This document shows, piece after piece, positions 15,720-19,161 of a DNA stretch of 19,161 bases. The notes beneath the pieces are model-generated. The model worked only from the letters and a program-made list of their open reading frames with translations. It was not told the DNA's origin and did not search any database. The DNA is from an uncultured Bacilli bacterium. GTDB taxonomy: Bacteria; Bacillota_I; Bacilli_A; RF39; UBA660. Each line of letters opens with the position of its first letter. Position 1 is the first letter of the stretch. The stretch lies in NCBI GenBank assembly GCA_947630585.1, contig CANRIE010000113.1, positions 1-19,161 on the forward strand. Direction: 5' to 3'. Made by a program: the position numbers and the translations under genes.

Positions 15720-15767
15720 AAAAAAACGACATAAGAGTATAGTCACAAAACTATACTTTCATGTCGT
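15720..15767 (-). terminator. Strong intrinsic terminator (candidate attenuator) between leader peptide and surface-protein gene
   Basis: On the minus strand ACGACATGAAAGTATAG (15767-15751) pairs with CTATACTCTTATGTCGT (15742-15726) around an 8-nt loop. Fifteen Watson-Crick pairs, one G-U and one A-C mismatch make 16 of 17 positions pair. Six further T follow (15725-15720), then GTGTTTT. The RBS of the 377-aa gene begins about 9 nt later, leaving no space for a second promoter, so the terminator acts inside the transcript of that gene. Confidence 0.85.
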
Positions 15768-15789
15768 ATTTATAGTTATTTTATTATTT

Positions 15790-15873
15790 TTATTTTGTAT
15801 TAATTTTAGTACGCCCCCCCCCAGTTATCATATTGTTAACATATTTTCTTGATACATTTAATATTCTAGCCAT
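15790..15873 (-). CDS. 27-codon leader peptide with in-frame G9 tract
   Basis: ATG at 15873, TAA at 15792-15790. The peptide begins MARILNVSRKYVNNMIT, continues with three GGG-encoded glycines and ends RTKINTK. A ribosome site GAAAGGATG lies about 9 nt before the ATG and a good promoter stands 30 nt further upstream, so translation is likely. The peptide is basic and has no membrane segment. LNVSRKYVNNMI-G resembles the recognition-helix part of XRE-type helix-turn-helix proteins, so it could be the relic of a regulator instead of a purpose-made leader. The homopolymer of nine G (15822-15814) stands out in DNA this A/T-rich. Removing or adding a G changes the reading frame and stop position. 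Nothing in the sequence proves that it is expressed. Confidence 0.6.
   Translation of the reverse strand: MARILNVSRKYVNNMITGGGRTKINTK
15814..15822 (-). repeat. G9 homopolymer (C9 on the plus strand)
   Basis: Nine consecutive C on the plus strand, read as GGG GGG GGG in the leader frame. Mononucleotide G/C tracts of this length are classical slipped-strand mispairing sites in phase-variable genes, and no other such tract occurs in the window. The exact count depends on the sequencing accuracy at this position. Confidence 0.85.
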
Positions 15874-15902
15874 GAGAGTCACATCCTTTCTTATTTTAAT
15901 CA

Positions 15903-15931
15903 ATCATACCATGATTTATGAACTTTAGCAA
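15903..15931 (-). promoter_or_regulatory. Sigma-A promoter of the leader and surface-protein unit
   Basis: On the minus strand TTGCTA (15931-15926), a 17-nt spacer and TATGAT (15908-15903), with TGG before the -10 giving TGGTATGAT. Predicted start of transcription is about 15896, some 23 nt before the leader ATG. Confidence 0.75.
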
Positions 15932-15965
15932 CTACTAATTTTTCTAATTTTACAATAATTTACAA

Positions 15966-18392
15966 TTATTCTCCAATATTTAATTCTAATTTAGTTTTAT
16001 CTTTAAATTCTTGAATTATACTACTAACATCATGTAATTCTTGAACTTTAACTTCAACTCTATTATCTTTAGAAATATAAGATGGATTTTTTACTTTAAC
16101 TAAATTATATTTAAGAAGTAAATTATCTAATAAATTAAATATCATATTAATATTAGGACTAGTATTAAGTTCAATCTTATAACCAATATCATCTTCTAAA
16201 TCCTTAATATCATCTTCATATTTTAAACCTATTTCATAAGTTATAAATGATAAAACTATATTACCATTTTTTAAACTTTTTTTATAAGGTTTATCCTCTT
16301 TCTTACTAAAGAAATCATCAATATAGGCTAAAGCCATATTTTGTTCTAACTTCTCTCCTTTTTCAATATTTTTTAAATTAATATTATTGCTATTTTCTTT
16401 TCTTTCCGTTAAAACTAACTCTATATCATAACCAATTCTTTTAGTAATTTCTTTTGTATCCTTTAATTCATATACTTTAACTTTAAATTTATCATCAATT
16501 GGTAAATAGGATATTTTATCAATATTATCATAACCTAATATTTCTTTAATAACAGCTTCACAAGCTAAATTATTAATATTATCATTTTTAATAACTTTGA
16601 AATTAGTGTCCCTCTCAAACTCTTCAGCAATTAAATTAAAATTATCATCAATTACTCTTGGAAAATCAAATGTTAAAACGATTTTTTTATCATCTAAATA
16701 ATAACTTATTTTTTTATAAGGATAATCTTTAAATTTTAATTTAATAATAGTTTCTAAATCTTGGCTATTTACTTCTTTAGTTTCTTTTATATCTAATTCA
16801 TTTTGAATTTTAAATAAGAAAAATCTTTTATTATCTTGAGTAAAATAAGGTGAAGCAATTAATTCTTTTGTAAAGTTTTCAATTTCATCAATAGTTTCTG
16901 GTTTAGCATAATAAATATAAGCTAAATCTTCTTTGGTAAATAAACGTTCTTGATATTTATCTTTAATAAATTCATAAAAATCTTTTAAGTTTTTATCACC
17001 ATAATATAAGTATTCTAATTTATAATCAATTTGTTTTCTTGGGTTCTTTATTTCTAAATTTAGGAGTTCTCCAACACTAGGAGCATAAAGATTAAAGTTA
17101 TTTTCTTTGGTAATCTCTCTTGCAAACTTTGTTATTACATCCGTATCACCATGTCCTAAAATAATACTTTTAGGTTTTAAACTTGTAAATAAGCCCATGA
17201 TTTCTTGTTTATCAGCATGAGCCGATAAGCCAACTTTTTCTATATTACATAAGACATTATAAATTTTTTGATTTAATTCTATTTTCTTATCTTCTTTATC
17301 TAATAAGTTTAAAAGTTTACTACCATTTGATTCTTCATCTTGATATCCTGTTAGAATAATTGCATTTTTAGAGTCTCCTACAATACTTTGAGCATAATAT
17401 TCACTCATACCCCCAGTTAACATACCACTTGAGGCAACAATTATAAAAGGCCCCTCTTTCAAGAATATTTTTTCTCTTTCTTCTTTTGTATCAACTCTAA
17501 TTATTTCATCATTATAAAAAGCTTCTTGCCCTTTTAAGATCCTTTTTCCTAATGATTCTTTTAAATATAAAGGATTTTTTAAGAAAACTGTATTAATGTT
17601 TCTAACCATTCCATCAACATAAACTTTTACTTTAGGTAGTTGTTTTTTATTAAAAGCCCGTTTTAGAATTAATAATACTTCCTGGCTTCTTCCAAGTGCA
17701 AAGACAGGAATTAATACTTTTCCACCCTTCGTGATAGTTTCATTGATTGTCCTAATTAATCTTTCTTCTTCTGCTTCTCTATTTGCATGTAATCTATCTC
17801 CATAAGTTGCTTCACTTATAATAACATCAGGTCTTAGTTTTGGTATACTCATTCCACTTACAGTTAAAGCTTTGGTAATTGAAAAGTCGCCTGTATAAAA
17901 TATACTTCCTTCTTTTCCTTTAATATAAATAGCACTTGCTCCTGCAATATGACCAGCCATATAGAAAGTAACTTTGATAGTGTTAGTTAAACTAATTTCT
18001 TTTTGATAAGGCACAAGTTCAATCCTGTTAAACATTAATTCAACTTTATTTTCATCATATAAAGGAATTTCTCCTTCTTGATAATTCATGATTTTAAGAG
18101 AATCAGAAAGCAAGACATGGGCTAATTCCATCGTCATTTTATTCATATAGATTTTGGCACTTGGGTACTCACTACTAATAATTGGCAGAGAACCAATATG
18201 GTCCATATGAGCATGTGATATTAAAATTGCATCAATTCCACCTATTTCTTGAATAGAATTAAAGTCTGGTAATTTATCTTTATTACTTTTTTGTCTAATT
18301 CCAGAATCTAATAATATTTTGTAATTATCAATTTCAAGCAAAATTGAACTTGCTCCAACTTCTCTGGCTCCTCCTAAATAAATTAATTTCAT
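15966..18392 (-). CDS. Beta-CASP metallo-beta-lactamase ribonuclease-like protein with duplicated C-terminal module, 808 aa
   Basis: Residues 1-450 form a complete MBL/beta-CASP core of the CPSF/COG1236 type: Asp29 in LLDSG, HAHMDH at 60-65, His147 in AGHIAG, Asp168 in TGDFS, motif A Glu193 in SEATYGD, IPVFALGRSQE (227-237), motif B His391 in LSAHAD and motif C His413 in LGHGD. The catalytic set is intact, so an RNA endo- or exonuclease role is likely; the sequence is not the ordinary RNase J layout (about 555 aa). The last 350 residues are unusual: after a helical segment (470-530), two related blocks of about 100 residues (about 557-659 and 701-804) share PYKK, IVL-T/S-F, SY and VKV-x-EL-x-D. 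The ATG overlaps the rdgB stop as ATGA, with GAGGTT as ribosome site. No terminator follows. Confidence 0.85.
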   Translation of the reverse strand: MKLIYLGGAREVGASSILLEIDNYKILLDSGIRQKSNKDKLPDFNSIQEIGGIDAILISHAHMDHIGSLPIISSEYPSAKIYMNKMTMELAHVLLSDSLKIMNYQEGEIPLYDENKVELMFNRIELVPYQKEISLTNTIKVTFYMAGHIAGASAIYIKGKEGSIFYTGDFSITKALTVSGMSIPKLRPDVIISEATYGDRLHANREAEEERLIRTINETITKGGKVLIPVFALGRSQEVLLILKRAFNKKQLPKVKVYVDGMVRNINTVFLKNPLYLKESLGKRILKGQEAFYNDEIIRVDTKEEREKIFLKEGPFIIVASSGMLTGGMSEYYAQSIVGDSKNAIILTGYQDEESNGSKLLNLLDKEDKKIELNQKIYNVLCNIEKVGLSAHADKQEIMGLFTSLKPKSIILGHGDTDVITKFAREITKENNFNLYAPSVGELLNLEIKNPRKQIDYKLEYLYYGDKNLKDFYEFIKDKYQERLFTKEDLAYIYYAKPETIDEIENFTKELIASPYFTQDNKRFFLFKIQNELDIKETKEVNSQDLETIIKLKFKDYPYKKISYYLDDKKIVLTFDFPRVIDDNFNLIAEEFERDTNFKVIKNDNINNLACEAVIKEILGYDNIDKISYLPIDDKFKVKVYELKDTKEITKRIGYDIELVLTERKENSNNINLKNIEKGEKLEQNMALAYIDDFFSKKEDKPYKKSLKNGNIVLSFITYEIGLKYEDDIKDLEDDIGYKIELNTSPNINMIFNLLDNLLLKYNLVKVKNPSYISKDNRVEVKVQELHDVSSIIQEFKDKTKLELNIGE

Positions 18393-18958
18393 TTTTTAAC
18401 CTCTTTTAACTTTCTTTTTAATTCTTCTAAAGCAAGTCGCCTTGCACTTACTTTATTTTTTTCAGATGGTAAAAGCTCTGCTAAAGTCTTACCACTTGGT
18501 AGTTCAAAAATAGAATCAAACCCAAATCCATTTTCTCCTCTAGGATACTTAGTAATCACTCCCTCGATTACTCCTTCAGAATCTATTAAGTTCTCTCCAT
18601 CATAATAAACTATACTACATATTACTTTGGCATTTCTATCTTTATATTCATTAGTTTTTTCAATTAAATAATTATTTTTTTCTTCATCAGTTTTATTTTC
18701 ACCTAGGAACCGATTCGTTAACACACCTGGAAAACCACCTAAAGCATTTATACAAAGTCCTGAATCATCTGAAATAACTGCTTCTTTTGCTATTTCATAA
18801 ATCTCTAAAGCCTTCTTTTTTGCATTCTCTAAAAAAGTATCTTTATCTTCAATTACCTCAATATCTATATTTTTATCTTCTAAAGAATAAATTTCAAAAT
18901 CACTTAATATTTCTTTTATTTCTCTTAATTTATCTTTATTATTAGTTGCAACAATCAT
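18389..18958 (-). CDS. rdgB: XTP/dITP diphosphatase (RdgB/HAM1 family)
   Basis: A house-cleaning pyrophosphatase that hydrolyses dITP, XTP and related deaminated purine triphosphates to monophosphates, keeping them out of DNA and RNA. The 189-aa protein shows VATNNKDKLREIKEIL (3-18), SDDSGLCINALGGFPGV (about 63-79), NGFGFDSIFELPSGKTLAEL (about 143-162) and KNKVSARRLALEEL. The last motif is normally S-H-R, where His contacts the purine; here it is S-A-R, a substitution worth noting. Ribosome site AAAGGATT precedes the ATG at 18958. The stop overlaps the start of the beta-CASP gene (ATGA), so the two are translationally coupled. Many bacteria pair rdgB with nuclease or phosphatase genes. Confidence 0.94.
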   Translation of the reverse strand: MIVATNNKDKLREIKEILSDFEIYSLEDKNIDIEVIEDKDTFLENAKKKALEIYEIAKEAVISDDSGLCINALGGFPGVLTNRFLGENKTDEEKNNYLIEKTNEYKDRNAKVICSIVYYDGENLIDSEGVIEGVITKYPRGENGFGFDSIFELPSGKTLAELLPSEKNKVSARRLALEELKRKLKEVKK

Positions 18959-19003
18959 ATCTAATCCTTTCCTTTTAACAATTAATTTTTCCTTCTTAAA
19001 TTC

Positions 19004-19032
19004 ATTTTAACAAACTATTTAAATAATGTCTA
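19004..19032 (-). promoter_or_regulatory. Sigma-A promoter of rdgB and the beta-CASP gene
   Basis: On the minus strand TAGACA (19032-19027), exactly 17 nt, then TAAAAT (19009-19004), with TGT before the -10. The -35 matches TTGACA in five of six positions. It ends about 45 nt before the rdgB ATG and is divergent from the promoter at 19092. Confidence 0.75.
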
Positions 19033-19068
19033 TTATTTTATCCAAATTAAAAGAAGAAATTAATCTTC

Positions 19069-19097
19069 TTAATATCTTTTATAAGATAGTGTATAAT
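19069..19097 (+). promoter_or_regulatory. Promoter of the plus-strand gene beyond the right edge
   Basis: TATAAT at 19092-19097 with a weak TTAATA-like -35 about 17 nt upstream (around 19069-19074). An AAAAAGGAGGA ribosome site at 19142-19152 and an AT at the last two bases indicate that a start codon ATG begins at 19160 and the gene lies outside the window. Confidence 0.6.
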
Positions 19098-19126
19098 CTA
19101 GTGTGTAAATTAAAAAATACATACTA
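19087..19126 (+). promoter_or_regulatory. Repeated TAGTGTGTA-like operator over the -10 and start region
   Basis: Three copies of one motif: TAGTGTATAA (19087-19096), TAGTGTGTAA (19099-19108) and, inverted, TACATACTA (19118-19126). The second and third belong to a 13-bp inverted repeat with 10 nt between the arms, including one G-T position. The repeat covers the -10 and the presumed +1, as repressor sites do. The GTGTA/TACAT half-sites resemble operators of YtrA-type GntR regulators, as I recall that family; this is inference. A T-run follows the second arm, but a transcript from the -10 above would lack most of the first arm, so I do not call it a terminator. Confidence 0.45.
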
Positions 19127-19161
19127 GATTTTTTAATTGTTAAAAAGGAGGAAAAGAAAAT

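Noticed and set aside
15949..15968. AATAAT/ATTATT hairpin after the beta-CASP gene as a terminator
   Set aside because: Six A-T pairs and no T-run; not enough for an intrinsic terminator.
19048..19068. AAGAAGA/TCTTCTT hairpin in the divergent intergenic region
   Set aside because: Weak stem with only a short broken T-run on either strand and no gene end next to it; it may be chance or a minor regulatory element.
1..19161. CRISPR arrays, tRNA, rRNA, insertion sequences
   Set aside because: I saw no regularly spaced repeats, no cloverleaf-like or rRNA sequences and no transposase or terminal inverted repeats.

Overview
The window comes from a low-GC, Gram-positive-type bacterium with the gene repertoire of Firmicutes (Bacilli/Clostridia or a related gut Mollicutes-like lineage). 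All Trp codons in the recognisable genes are TGG and no gene needs TGA read as Trp, so the standard bacterial code fits. Intergenic spacers are short and A/T-rich, genes overlap by a few bases, and Shine-Dalgarno sites are clear. Strong calls are rdgB, rnr, smpB, pcrA, ligA, lepA and hemW. I cannot name the species from the sequence.

Every complete gene reads leftwards (minus strand). A plus-strand gene starts just beyond the right edge. From right to left the layout is: (1) rdgB plus an 808-aa beta-CASP/metallo-beta-lactamase RNase-like protein, behind a good sigma-A promoter; (2) a short leader unit with its own promoter, a 27-codon peptide containing a G9 homopolymer, and a strong intrinsic terminator, placed directly in front of a 377-aa membrane-anchored, probably surface-exposed protein; (3) a SpoIVFA/SpoIVFB-like pair (degenerate LytM protein and site-2 metalloprotease) in extremely A/T-rich DNA; (4) rnr, a CapA-like phosphoesterase and smpB (RNA decay and trans-translation, with one envelope-type gene between); (5) pcrA, an NDP-sugar-type nucleotidyltransferase, a small lipoprotein and ligA (DNA repair/replication); (6) lepA, hemW and an HD-domain hydrolase; (7) at the left edge a decayed DUF3644-like gene.

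Units 2, 4, 5 and 6 end in recognisable hairpin-plus-T-run terminators, and several of these overlap the last stop codon. Units 1 and 3 have no clear terminator. Extended -10 (TGnTATAAT-like) promoters recur.

The most interesting part is 15698-15931. The surface-protein gene has no room for a promoter after the terminator, so its expression must depend on read-through. The G9 tract lies inside the leader reading frame. Changing its length by one base moves the leader stop codon from 22 nt before the hairpin to inside the hairpin's 5' arm. This is what a phase-variable, translation-coupled attenuator would look like. It is a hypothesis from sequence only. Other points are the duplicated C-terminal module of the beta-CASP protein, the sporulation-type protease pair, and a repeated TAGTGTGTA-like operator at the right edge.
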